Translations under genes and position numbers: made by a program | Shown here: piece by piece, positions 1 through 6,158 of the stretch | Position numbering within the stretch: the stretch's first letter is position 1 | How the letters are laid out: every line of letters starts with the position of its first letter | NCBI GenBank assembly: GCA_021846145.1 | Contig: JAJZCJ010000195.1 | Location: 1-6,258, forward strand | Origin: Bacillota bacterium | GTDB lineage: Bacteria; Bacillota; Bacilli; Alicyclobacillales; SLC66 | DNA length: 6,258 nt | Direction: 5' to 3' | The notes under the pieces: model-generated | Databases searched by the model: none | What the model was told of the DNA's origin: nothing | What the model saw: the letters and a program-made list of their open reading frames with translations, nothing else

Positions 1-585
1 TTGTTGAAAAGCGTCATTATCCCCTGACATACGTGAATAATCAGTTAAAAACACTGCCGAAATAAACAATTCACTTGTTAATCCTAAAAGCACAAATTGG
101 TAGACGCCCCATGTACCTAACAGTGCACGAAAATTCAACACCCAATTCCCACCGTTTACCGGATTAATTAGGCCTCCTTCTGATATAGGAAATACCGTTA
201 CTAACAGTGCAGGAATTAAAAGGCCGGTAATTCCAGAAACAATTCGCAACCCTATTTGAAAGCGATTGACTACATGAACGAAAACCATCATCACCATTCG
301 AATGGTTAACAGAATTAAAATCAAACTTCCCGGTATGAGTAATAGATTACCATAAATAAGTGCTGCAACAGGAAAGACACCAACCAGTGCCACTGCAAAA
401 AGCACTAAAAATACATTGGTCACCTCCCACAGTGGGGATAAATATCGGTTGACCACAGCAGCAGATTGTGCGTTTTTCTCACGTAAATAAACCATTGCCC
501 AAAATCCTGCCCCAAAGTCAATTGAGCCAATGATGGCATATATATAAACTAATGCCCATAAAATTAAAATTCCGACATTCTCCAT
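1..585 (-). CDS. cydB: Cytochrome bd-type quinol oxidase subunit II (CydB/YthB type), partial at its 3' end
   Basis: This is the first 195 codons of subunit II of a cytochrome bd-type quinol oxidase; the frame is open to base 1 and the C-terminal part lies outside the window. Subunit II is a membrane protein that pairs with CydA in the cytoplasmic membrane. The visible protein is almost all hydrophobic helices. It carries a conserved first-helix motif, GSIDFGAGF (residues 20-28), and SPLWEVTNVFLV (50-61), which aligns with the PVWDGN region of E. coli CydB; the E. coli Asp58 position is Glu54 here. From memory, this form resembles B. subtilis YthB rather than CydB. The ATG at 585 lies 11 nt after the cydA stop. 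The best ribosome binding site, AAGGAAG (602-608), is 16 nt from that ATG but 10 nt from an in-frame TTG at 591, so the true start may be two codons upstream. It is surely cotranscribed with cydA. Confidence 0.9.
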   Translation of the reverse strand, partial: MENVGILILWALVYIYAIIGSIDFGAGFWAMVYLREKNAQSAAVVNRYLSPLWEVTNVFLVLFAVALVGVFPVAALIYGNLLLIPGSLILILLTIRMVMMVFVHVVNRFQIGLRIVSGITGLLIPALLVTVFPISEGGLINPVNGGNWVLNFRALLGTWGVYQFVLLGLTSELFISAVFLTDYSRMSGDNDAFQQ

Positions 586-596
586 ACTCAAGGCAG

Positions 597-1952
597 TCAC
601 ACTTCCTTTTTTTTCTTTATTTGTTCATCTAAAATTTCCTCTTGCAGTGGATGACGACGAAAGTACCCTCGCATAACCGCAATAGTTCCCACTGCCAGTG
701 ATAAATACAAGATCACAAAAAGACTGAAAACCAACCCTATATAGGGTGCAGACGTCACTGCGTTCTGAGTGCGCATCACCTGATAGATAATCCATGGCTG
801 CCTCCCCACCTCCGCATAAAACCATCCGCACTCAATAGCTACCATGGCAAGAGGCCCTGAAAGAATTAAAAGAAACAAAATCCATCGTGGAAGTGATTGC
901 TTTGCCCGCTTTTTAAAAAAATTGAATGCTAAAACAAAGATCGCAATAGCAATCAACAAAGATCCCAGTGTAATCATGGTATCAAAAATCCAATGGATAT
1001 ATAAAGGCGGCCAAGTATCTCGAGGAAAATCGTACAATCCTTTGACCAATCCTTGGAATTTCCCGGTTGCCAGCCAACTGAGTACTCCAGGCACTTGAAT
1101 GCCCCCAACTATCTTGTCTTGTACAATACTGGGCCATCCCCCATATACAAAAGGTGCATAAGTCTGACTGATAAACAATCCCTCTCCTGCAGCGAGCTTT
1201 TCCGGTTGATATGCCGCGATAAATTTACCGGAACTATCCCCTGACAATGCAGTCAGCAATCCAAAAATGGTGCCCAACACCAATGAAACCACCAACGCTT
1301 TGTGTTGATGGTGGCGTACATTTTCCTGAATTTTAGATTTCCACAAACCATAAGCGGCTATAGCCGCTGTTATAAATGCAACAGTCATATAAGCAGTGAC
1401 TAGCACATGAAATACTTTAATAGGAAATGCAGGATTAAACATTGCTACCCAAGGATGAATATTTATCGCTTTTCCATTAATCATCTGGAATCCTTGTGGT
1501 GTATTCATAAAAGCATTGGCATCAGTAATGAGAATGGCCGAAAGTGCACCACCAATGGCTACCATCGCTACGCTCACCATGCGCCAAGATGTGCTAATAC
1601 GATCCCTGGCATAGATGTAAATAGACATGAACAAAGCTTCAATAAAAAATGCAAATATTTCAATTAAAAATGGTAATGCAATGACTTGTCCCACCAAGTA
1701 CATGAACCTTGGCCACAACAGCGTAAGTTGGATCGCCACCGTAGTTCCAGTAGCGATCCCAACTGCCAGCAACACCGTAAAACCCTTCGTCCAACGCTTG
1801 GCCATCAAGCCGTAATCGCTATCTTTTGTAAAATAATTGATCAATTCAGCCACGAGAATCATGAATGGCATACCGACGCCTAGTGTGGCAAAAATAATAT
1901 GAAAAGCTAGCGTGATCCCAAATAACGCTCGCGCCATTAACAAATGATCCAT
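597..1952 (-). CDS. cydA: Cytochrome bd-type quinol oxidase subunit I (CydA/YthA type)
   Basis: Subunit I is the haem-bearing subunit that oxidises quinol and reduces oxygen to water in the cytoplasmic membrane. The chosen start gives 451 residues. Nine membrane helices can be seen. Likely haem ligands are His18 in the first helix, His182 in KVFHVLVTAYM and Met326 in IFDTM for b558, and Glu381 in GWFYAEVGRQPW. Glu98 and Glu105 match E. coli Glu99 and Glu107. The quinol loop keeps KLAAGE (Lys252, Glu257) and lacks the long C-terminal insertion of E. coli CydA, so this is the short Q-loop class, near the 448 residues of the Geobacillus enzyme. Helix 2 (TGTTVAIQLTLLWP) and the partner subunit look closer to B. 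subtilis YthAB. Two odd points: Asp sits where E. coli has Arg391 just before the haem-ligand Met, and Gly replaces a hydrophobic residue in KLAAxE. A TTG at 1961 opens the frame further, but it is only 2 nt from the ribosome binding site, so ATG 1952 is preferred. Confidence 0.95.
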   Translation of the reverse strand: MDHLLMARALFGITLAFHIIFATLGVGMPFMILVAELINYFTKDSDYGLMAKRWTKGFTVLLAVGIATGTTVAIQLTLLWPRFMYLVGQVIALPFLIEIFAFFIEALFMSIYIYARDRISTSWRMVSVAMVAIGGALSAILITDANAFMNTPQGFQMINGKAINIHPWVAMFNPAFPIKVFHVLVTAYMTVAFITAAIAAYGLWKSKIQENVRHHQHKALVVSLVLGTIFGLLTALSGDSSGKFIAAYQPEKLAAGEGLFISQTYAPFVYGGWPSIVQDKIVGGIQVPGVLSWLATGKFQGLVKGLYDFPRDTWPPLYIHWIFDTMITLGSLLIAIAIFVLAFNFFKKRAKQSLPRWILFLLILSGPLAMVAIECGWFYAEVGRQPWIIYQVMRTQNAVTSAPYIGLVFSLFVILYLSLAVGTIAVMRGYFRRHPLQEEILDEQIKKKKEV

Positions 1953-1963
1953 TGGTAACAATT

Positions 1964-1969
1964 CCCCCT
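1964..1969 (-). promoter_or_regulatory. Ribosome binding site that decides the cydA start
   Basis: AGGGGG lies 11 nt before ATG 1952 but only 2 nt before the in-frame TTG at 1961. The ATG is therefore the better start, although 11 nt is a little long. The site abuts the U-rich tail of the hairpin at 1970-2023, so the hairpin and cydA translation initiation are physically adjacent. Confidence 0.6.
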
Positions 1970-2023
1970 AAAAATCAAAACACATCGTCTTCCACTTATT
2001 ACATGTAGTGTGAGACGATGTGT
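1970..2023 (-). terminator. Rho-independent terminator after leuA, just before cydA
   Basis: On the minus strand an 11-bp perfect stem (2013-2023 with 1980-1990, ACACATCGTCT/AGACGATGTGT) encloses 22 nt. The loop can form a small inner stem (CACT 2007-2010 with AGTG 1993-1996). The stem is followed by the U-rich tail TTTGATTTTTA. It begins 19 nt after the leuA stop. The tail suits minus-strand transcription, so the simplest reading is the end of the leuA transcript. The tail runs straight into the cydA ribosome binding site, so partial read-through or attenuation of cydAB is possible. Confidence 0.8.
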
Positions 2024-2042
2024 ATAAGATTATGCGGAGAAA

Positions 2043-3596
2043 TTAAGCCATCTTTTTTGAATTCTTTGCTTTTATTCCAATTGAACGCACTGCTTGATTA
2101 CACGCAGACATATATGCCCTTGAGACAGCTATCACAATGTCTCGATCAATGCCAATACCCCGAAACTGTTCTTTGTCGACAGAAACGGTCACAACCGCCT
2201 CACCGTTGGCAGTTTCACCAGAAGAAGTAGAGTGCAGCTCAAGATCCTCAAAATTCACTTCCACCGGTACTGCCTGTCGCATACTGTGTATCACCGCTTC
2301 CACAGGGCCTTCACCAGAACCAGTATAGCTTTCTACCTGACCTGTCTCGTTATTTCTAATTTTAACTGATGCCATGCGATCCATATGATTGCTAGTCAGC
2401 ACTTGAATTTCAAGAAGTGAAAAGGGGTCAATATTAACCTCGACAGTTTCATCAATCAGCGCAATAAGTTCATCATCAGAAACGCGTTTTTGTGCATCAG
2501 CAATTGATTTAAATCGGATGAATAATTCATCAATTTTAGCTTCTTCTAGATCAATTCCAAATTGTTGTACACGATTCTTTAGGGCGTGGCGTCCAGAGTG
2601 CTTCCCAAGAACGATCATATTTCTAGGAATGCCTAATTGATCAGGATCCATAATCTCATAGGTACTGCGATTCTTCAAAAGACCATCTTGGTGAATGCCT
2701 GCCTCATGTTGAAATGCATTGCGGCCCACCACAGCTTTATTGTAAGAAATAGGTAAATTCATTAATCGGCTGACCAGACGAGAAGATTCGAAAATTTGTG
2801 AAGGATTAATCCCAGTTAAAAAACCAAGCTTATTTTTACGCGTTTCAATTGCCATCACAAGTTCCTCTAATGAACAATTTCCTGCACGCTCACCTACGCC
2901 ATTTATCGTGACCTCGACGTGGCTAGCACCACCTTGTATGGCTGCAATACTATTAGCGACTGCCAACCCTAGATCATTGTGGCAATGAGCACTAAATTCC
3001 ACCCGGTCTGCACCACGACACTCCTCGATCACATTTGAAAAAATACTTCCATACTCCTCAGGTAAAGCATACCCCACTGTATCAGGAATATTGATAATCG
3101 TAGCTCCTTCTGAAATGACAGCTTCCACTATTTCATAGAGAAAATCCATTCCCGTACGCGTGGCATCCATCGGTGAAAACTCAATGCGATCAACAAATTG
3201 TTTAGCATATGCCACCATATCCTTGGCTAATTGCAATACTTCATTCCTTGATTTGCGAAGTTGAAAATCCAAGTGAATTTGGGAAGAAGAAATAAACAAG
3301 TGAAGCCGTCTTGAATTTGCATCATTAGTCGCTGCGATTGCGGCATCCACATCACCTTTCAATGCTCTGGCGAATCCACAGATCTCTATATTTTGGAATG
3401 TTTGTGATATTTCTTGTACGGCAGCAAAGTCACCCACACTAGAAGCGGGAAATCCTGGTTCAATCACATCCACACCTAAATTTACTAATTGCCTTGCAAT
3501 TCTAACTTTTTCTTCCGGAAATAAAGAAGCACCAGGGGACTGCTCCCCATCCCTCAACGTGGTGTCCAAAATTGTAATTCGTTTAAATTGTTCCAT
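2043..3596 (-). CDS. leuA: 2-isopropylmalate synthase
   Basis: This cytoplasmic enzyme condenses acetyl-CoA with 2-ketoisovalerate to give 2-isopropylmalate, the committed step of leucine synthesis. At 517 residues it has normal length for bacterial LeuA. The N-terminal HMGL-like TIM barrel (about 5-270) begins with the motif LDTTLRDGEQSPGASL (10-25), which gives the catalytic Arg15 and metal ligand Asp16. HCHNDLG (204-210) gives metal ligands His204 and His206, and GVGERAGNCSLEEL (233-246) gives Asn240. The linker subdomain has NAFQHEAGIHQDG (293-305). The C-terminal part (about 388-505) is the leucine-binding regulatory domain, with GSGEGPVEAV at 426-435, so leucine feedback inhibition is expected. 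ATG 3596 follows GGAGGG (3605-3610) by 8 nt. The gene stands alone between its own promoter with T-box leader and a terminator; no other ilv or leu gene is in the window. I see no sign of damage or transfer. Confidence 0.97.
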   Translation of the reverse strand: MEQFKRITILDTTLRDGEQSPGASLFPEEKVRIARQLVNLGVDVIEPGFPASSVGDFAAVQEISQTFQNIEICGFARALKGDVDAAIAATNDANSRRLHLFISSSQIHLDFQLRKSRNEVLQLAKDMVAYAKQFVDRIEFSPMDATRTGMDFLYEIVEAVISEGATIINIPDTVGYALPEEYGSIFSNVIEECRGADRVEFSAHCHNDLGLAVANSIAAIQGGASHVEVTINGVGERAGNCSLEELVMAIETRKNKLGFLTGINPSQIFESSRLVSRLMNLPISYNKAVVGRNAFQHEAGIHQDGLLKNRSTYEIMDPDQLGIPRNMIVLGKHSGRHALKNRVQQFGIDLEEAKIDELFIRFKSIADAQKRVSDDELIALIDETVEVNIDPFSLLEIQVLTSNHMDRMASVKIRNNETGQVESYTGSGEGPVEAVIHSMRQAVPVEVNFEDLELHSTSSGETANGEAVVTVSVDKEQFRGIGIDRDIVIAVSRAYMSACNQAVRSIGIKAKNSKKMA

Positions 3597-3650
3597 TCCT
3601 AATTCCCTCCATGTTTATTTAATTTTTATTTCTCTATATTGTCATGAGTT

Positions 3651-3691
3651 AAAAAAAAGACCGCCGCCTCTATACGTTAGAGACGACAGCC
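3651..3691 (-). terminator. Regulated terminator of the leuA T-box leader
   Basis: The minus-strand stem pairs 3679-3691 with 3659-3671, 13 bp including several G-U pairs, closed by a 7-nt loop. It is followed by eight consecutive U residues (3651-3658). This is the terminator that forms when tRNA-Leu is charged. It starts 8 nt after the T-box motif and leaves about 40 nt before the leuA ribosome binding site, the usual arrangement in T-box leaders. Confidence 0.92.
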
Positions 3692-3946
3692 TTAGCCACC
3701 GCAGTACCACTCTTATTGACCCAGTAACAGGTCCTCCTCATCCGCAATTAATCACAAACTAATTGCGATCCCAATAACGGAGGCCTCCGTCTGAATGTAC
3801 CCCATTGTTCCACTCAGAAGTTCCTGGACGAGTTCCGGAATTCGCCGTCTGTTTCACACCAATCAACAGATCTCTGAGTCAGCGAGTGATACCGTACTAC
3901 TTCCAATCATCACTTTGTATATGTTTATTTCTTCAGCGTAGTTATT
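3651..3946 (-). promoter_or_regulatory. Leucine-specific T-box riboswitch leader of leuA
   Basis: This leader fills most of the gap between acs and leuA. Stem I can be traced. The base is TTGGA (3902-3906) with TCCAG (3824-3828). The loop-E motif AGTA (3895-3898) faces GAA (3833-3835), and the specifier codon CTC (3830-3832) follows, reading leucine. Above it CGG (3892-3894) pairs with CCG (3836-3838), and TCGCTG (3880-3885) with CGGCGA (3842-3847). An AGAGA bulge lies at 3871-3875, and TCTGTT/AACAGA carries the conserved GGTGTGA loop (3854-3860). Further hairpins lie at 3791-3817 and 3743-3767. The T-box motif GAGTGGTACTGCGG (3699-3712) exposes TGGT to pair with the ACCA end of uncharged tRNA. 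Uncharged tRNA-Leu(GAG) should stabilise the antiterminator and let leuA be transcribed when leucine is short. I did not trace every antiterminator pair, and the 5' end is inferred from the promoter. Confidence 0.93.
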
Positions 3947-3952
3947 CTTATA

Positions 3953-3982
3953 AATATACTCCTAAATAAACAAAGTTGTCAA
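3953..3982 (-). promoter_or_regulatory. leuA promoter (sigma-A type)
   Basis: A perfect -35 box TTGACA (3977-3982) and a -10 box TATATT (3953-3958) are separated by 18 nt. A transcript would begin near 3946, about 40 nt before T-box stem I. The promoter lies just beyond the hairpin that follows acs, so leuA has its own transcript. Confidence 0.75.
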
Positions 3983-3989
3983 TCAATTT

Positions 3990-4025
3990 GCAGGAGCAAC
4001 AAAAAATATAAGGTGTTGCCCCTGC
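3990..4025 (-). terminator. Hairpin after acs, probable transcription end
   Basis: It starts 9 nt after the acs stop. A 12-bp stem (4014-4025 with 3990-4001) has one G-U pair in minus-strand RNA; in plus-strand RNA the same position would be an A-C mismatch, which favours function in acs mRNA. The loop is U-rich, but the stem is followed by AAATTGATT instead of a clear U tract. It may therefore be a weak terminator or a 3' stabilising hairpin. Confidence 0.6.
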
Positions 4026-4034
4026 ATGATGTGT

Positions 4035-5987
4035 CTAATCACGAATGAAATTTAGCAGTTTATCGATCACTTCACTGTCTTCCAGTCCAGTGCGATCACC
4101 AGCAACTTCTCCAGTTTGAACAATTTCTCTTAGCATTCTACGAATAATTTTTCCAGAACGGGTTTTGGGCATCACGTCTACAAAGAAAATTGTCTGTGGT
4201 CGGGCAAATGAGCCAATTTCATTTACAATTTGCTGCTTCAGCATTTCTTCGACATCAGCAGACGCCTGATAGCTTTTTTCCAAGGTGACAAACGCTACTG
4301 GTATTGTTCCTTTAATTTCATCCGGTTGTTCAATTACGGCCGCTTCCACCACCGCTTGATGTTTGATCAAAGCACTTTCCATCTCCATGGTGCTAATACG
4401 GTGTCCCGACACATTAATCACATCATCCACACGACCTAGCACCCAAAAGTGCCCATCCCGATCCACAATGGCACTGTCTCCCGTAAAATAAGCACCTGGT
4501 ATCTGTGAAAAGTATGTCTTCAAATAGCGGTCATGATCATTCCACACATCACGCGCAAGCGTTGGAAAAGGACGTTTGAGGATAAGAAATCCTGGTGTCA
4601 TAGGTTCCACATCCTGACCATTTGCATCAACCACCGCTAATTCATGTGCAAAAAATGGTACTCCGCAACTGCCTGGCTTCATTGCAACAGCGCCAGGCAA
4701 TAAGGCGAGTGGTGTTCCACCTGTTTCTGTCTGTCCCCACGTATTATTGATGACTACTTTCCCTTTTCCCAAAGACCGCTGTAACCATTGCCATGCTTCT
4801 GGATTAAGTGGTTCACCAACAGAGGCAAACAATTCAAGCGTTGAGAGATTATATTTCTTAACGAGTTGATCACCATTTTTCATTAACATACGAAATGCTG
4901 TAGGAGCTGAAAACAACTTGTTTACCTGGTAACAATCAATCATCTCATAAAGCCGTCCAGGATGTGGATAATCTAAGGCTCCTTCGTATAGAACGCTAGT
5001 CACACCGCTGGCTAATCCCCCAATCAGCACAAAAATATGCGAGGTCAGCCAGCCAATATCCGCCGTATTGAAGTAAACATCTTCATCGCGTAGATCAAGT
5101 TGATATTTACTGTAGGCATAAGTGCCTAGTAAAAAACCACCGCCTGCATGCACAATACCTTTTGGCTTTCCACTAGTACCACTAGTATAAATGAGAAGAC
5201 CAGGATCATTCGGATCAAGAGCAGTTGGTGGACAGATTTCAGACGCTGCGGTCATCAACTTGTCATAATCAAAATCTCGACCGTCCTTCATCGGAACGTC
5301 ATAATCTGCCCTTCTATATACCACTACTTTTTCCACAGTGGGTGCCTGTAACAATGCTTCATCAACGATTTCTTTCAATGCCAGCACTTTTCCCCTGCGA
5401 AAACTGACATTGGAGCAAACAAGCAACTTCGCTCCAGAATTATTCACACGTTCTCGTAAGGCCTCTGGTGAGAATCCAGCAAAAACCGTGTTATAAATGG
5501 CACCAATTCGTAAAACTGCCTGCAAAACAATAAATGTCTCCGGTAGATTTTGCATGTAAACACTAACTACATCGCCCTTTTGAATTCCTAATTCCAAAAG
5601 AATATTAGCAAATTTAGAAACTTCGCGAAGTAATTGCTTGTAAGTAAAGACTTTTTTATCTCCATTTTCACCTTCCCAATAGATCGCTACTTTGTTTGCT
5701 TTTGCGCCTTGTGCATGACGATCCACACAATTATACGAGACATTAATCTGACTACCTGAAAAATACTTAAAATCAGGCAAATCTCCTTCTAAAACCGTTG
5801 TACCTCTTTCAAACCAGTCTAGTTCATCAGCAATGGAATTCCAATATTCATCAGCATTTTGTAATGACTTATGATAACGTTCTTGGTACTCACTTGCTGA
5901 GGACAAATAAGACTTAGCCCGATATTCCTTCGTGGGCTCTATCAAAGCAGCTTCTTCAATCATCGATATTTTTTGATTATTTTCCAT
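4035..5987 (-). CDS. acs: AMP-forming acyl-CoA synthetase of the acetyl-CoA synthetase family
   Basis: It activates a carboxylate with ATP to an acyl-adenylate and transfers it to CoA in the cytoplasm. Its 650 residues match long-form Acs (E. coli, 652) rather than shorter B. subtilis AcsA. In order it shows an N-terminal Acs-type region (about 35-95) with YFSGSQINVSYNCVDRH, the ATP loop YTSGTSGKPKG (267-277), SVGEPLNPEAW (389-399), the adenylate motif NTWGQTETGG (415-424), YFTGD (500-504), the hinge motif GRVDDVINVSGHR (518-530) and PKTRSGKIIRR (607-617). Lys613 is the catalytic lysine and the usual site of regulatory acetylation. By Salmonella numbering the acyl-pocket residues are Leu314 (Val310), Thr315 (Thr311), Val390 (Val386) and Gly418 (Trp414). 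The loss of Trp suggests acids longer than acetate may be accepted, so propionyl- or butyryl-CoA synthetase activity is possible. ATG 5987 follows GGAG (5996-5999) by 8 nt. It appears monocistronic. Confidence 0.9.
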   Translation of the reverse strand: MENNQKISMIEEAALIEPTKEYRAKSYLSSASEYQERYHKSLQNADEYWNSIADELDWFERGTTVLEGDLPDFKYFSGSQINVSYNCVDRHAQGAKANKVAIYWEGENGDKKVFTYKQLLREVSKFANILLELGIQKGDVVSVYMQNLPETFIVLQAVLRIGAIYNTVFAGFSPEALRERVNNSGAKLLVCSNVSFRRGKVLALKEIVDEALLQAPTVEKVVVYRRADYDVPMKDGRDFDYDKLMTAASEICPPTALDPNDPGLLIYTSGTSGKPKGIVHAGGGFLLGTYAYSKYQLDLRDEDVYFNTADIGWLTSHIFVLIGGLASGVTSVLYEGALDYPHPGRLYEMIDCYQVNKLFSAPTAFRMLMKNGDQLVKKYNLSTLELFASVGEPLNPEAWQWLQRSLGKGKVVINNTWGQTETGGTPLALLPGAVAMKPGSCGVPFFAHELAVVDANGQDVEPMTPGFLILKRPFPTLARDVWNDHDRYLKTYFSQIPGAYFTGDSAIVDRDGHFWVLGRVDDVINVSGHRISTMEMESALIKHQAVVEAAVIEQPDEIKGTIPVAFVTLEKSYQASADVEEMLKQQIVNEIGSFARPQTIFFVDVMPKTRSGKIIRRMLREIVQTGEVAGDRTGLEDSEVIDKLLNFIRD

Positions 5988-6009
5988 ACAAGCAACTCCA
6001 TCCCTAATA

Positions 6010-6023
6010 AGATAGCGCTTTCA
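6010..6023 (-). promoter_or_regulatory. cre site, CcpA operator in the acs leader
   Basis: TGAAAGCGCTATCT on the minus strand fits every position of the consensus TGWAARCGYTWNCW. It lies in the acs leader, about 45 nt after the predicted transcription start and 22 nt before the acs ATG. A CcpA site downstream of the start normally represses by blocking elongation. Catabolite repression of acetyl-CoA synthetase genes is well known in Bacillus, which supports the call. Confidence 0.8.
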
Positions 6024-6049
6024 TTATGACTACAAATATAAGCTTTTCG

Positions 6050-6057
6050 CCTCCTTT
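6050..6057 (-). promoter_or_regulatory. Shine-Dalgarno-like sequence near the acs mRNA 5' end, with no start codon served
   Basis: AAAGGAGG is a near-ideal ribosome binding sequence, stronger than the one next to acs, yet it lies 62 nt before the acs ATG. No usable start follows at normal distance: the TTG at 6033-6035 is followed at once by a stop, and the first ATG (6022-6024) is 25 nt away. It begins about 10 nt from the predicted 5' end. A role as a 5' stabilising ribosome-binding element is possible but unproven. Confidence 0.4.
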
Positions 6058-6073
6058 ATTAGTGATTTTCATT

Positions 6074-6102
6074 ATTATACCACAATCGCGAATTACAACT
6101 TA
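6074..6102 (-). promoter_or_regulatory. acs promoter, extended -10 type
   Basis: A perfect TATAAT (6074-6079) is preceded by TGG, giving the extended -10 motif TGNTATAAT. At a 17-nt spacing the -35 position reads TAAGTT (6097-6102), a poor match, so the promoter probably relies on the extended -10. Transcription would start near 6067. It lies only some 10 nt past the U tract of the terminator that follows the 5S gene. Confidence 0.7.
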
Positions 6103-6110
6103 AAATATAC

Positions 6111-6148
6111 AAAAAAGTGAGAAGGACGGGGATACCGCACTTCTCACT
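6111..6148 (-). terminator. Rho-independent terminator after the 5S rRNA
   Basis: On the minus strand a 9-bp perfect stem (AGTGAGAAG at 6140-6148 with CTTCTCACT at 6116-6124) is followed by a run of U residues (6111-6116, the first of which also closes the stem). It starts about 10 nt after the mature 5S end and should close the rRNA operon transcript. Confidence 0.92.
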
Positions 6149-6158
6149 CGTGTATGAT

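Noticed and set aside
844..1883. Short plus-strand open frames opposite cydA, and similar ones opposite leuA and acs.
   Set aside because: They lie antisense to well-conserved genes and their translations show no family motifs. They are shadows of the real frames.
1953..1961. TTG at 1961 as the cydA start, adding three residues.
   Set aside because: It is only 2 nt from AGGGGG, too close for initiation. ATG 1952 is better spaced and fits the N-terminus expected of the family.
3777..3790. The perfect 14-bp palindrome ACGGAGGCCTCCGT as a protein operator.
   Set aside because: It lies inside the T-box leader, between stem I and the antiterminator, where accessory hairpins are normal. It matches no operator I recognise.
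3820..3835. Alternative specifier readings in stem I: TTC (Phe) or CTT after the second GGAA, or TCG after GAAC.
   Set aside because: Only CTC at 3830-3832 lies opposite the AGTA loop-E strand with helices on both sides, and leucine fits leuA.
6004..6072. A 22-codon frame from an ATG at 6072 to a TAG at 6004, crossing the acs leader and cre, as a leader peptide.
   Set aside because: The ATG lies 2 nt after the -10 box, before the predicted transcription start, and has no ribosome binding site. The only internal ATG (6024) leaves six codons and is 25 nt from the nearest Shine-Dalgarno sequence.
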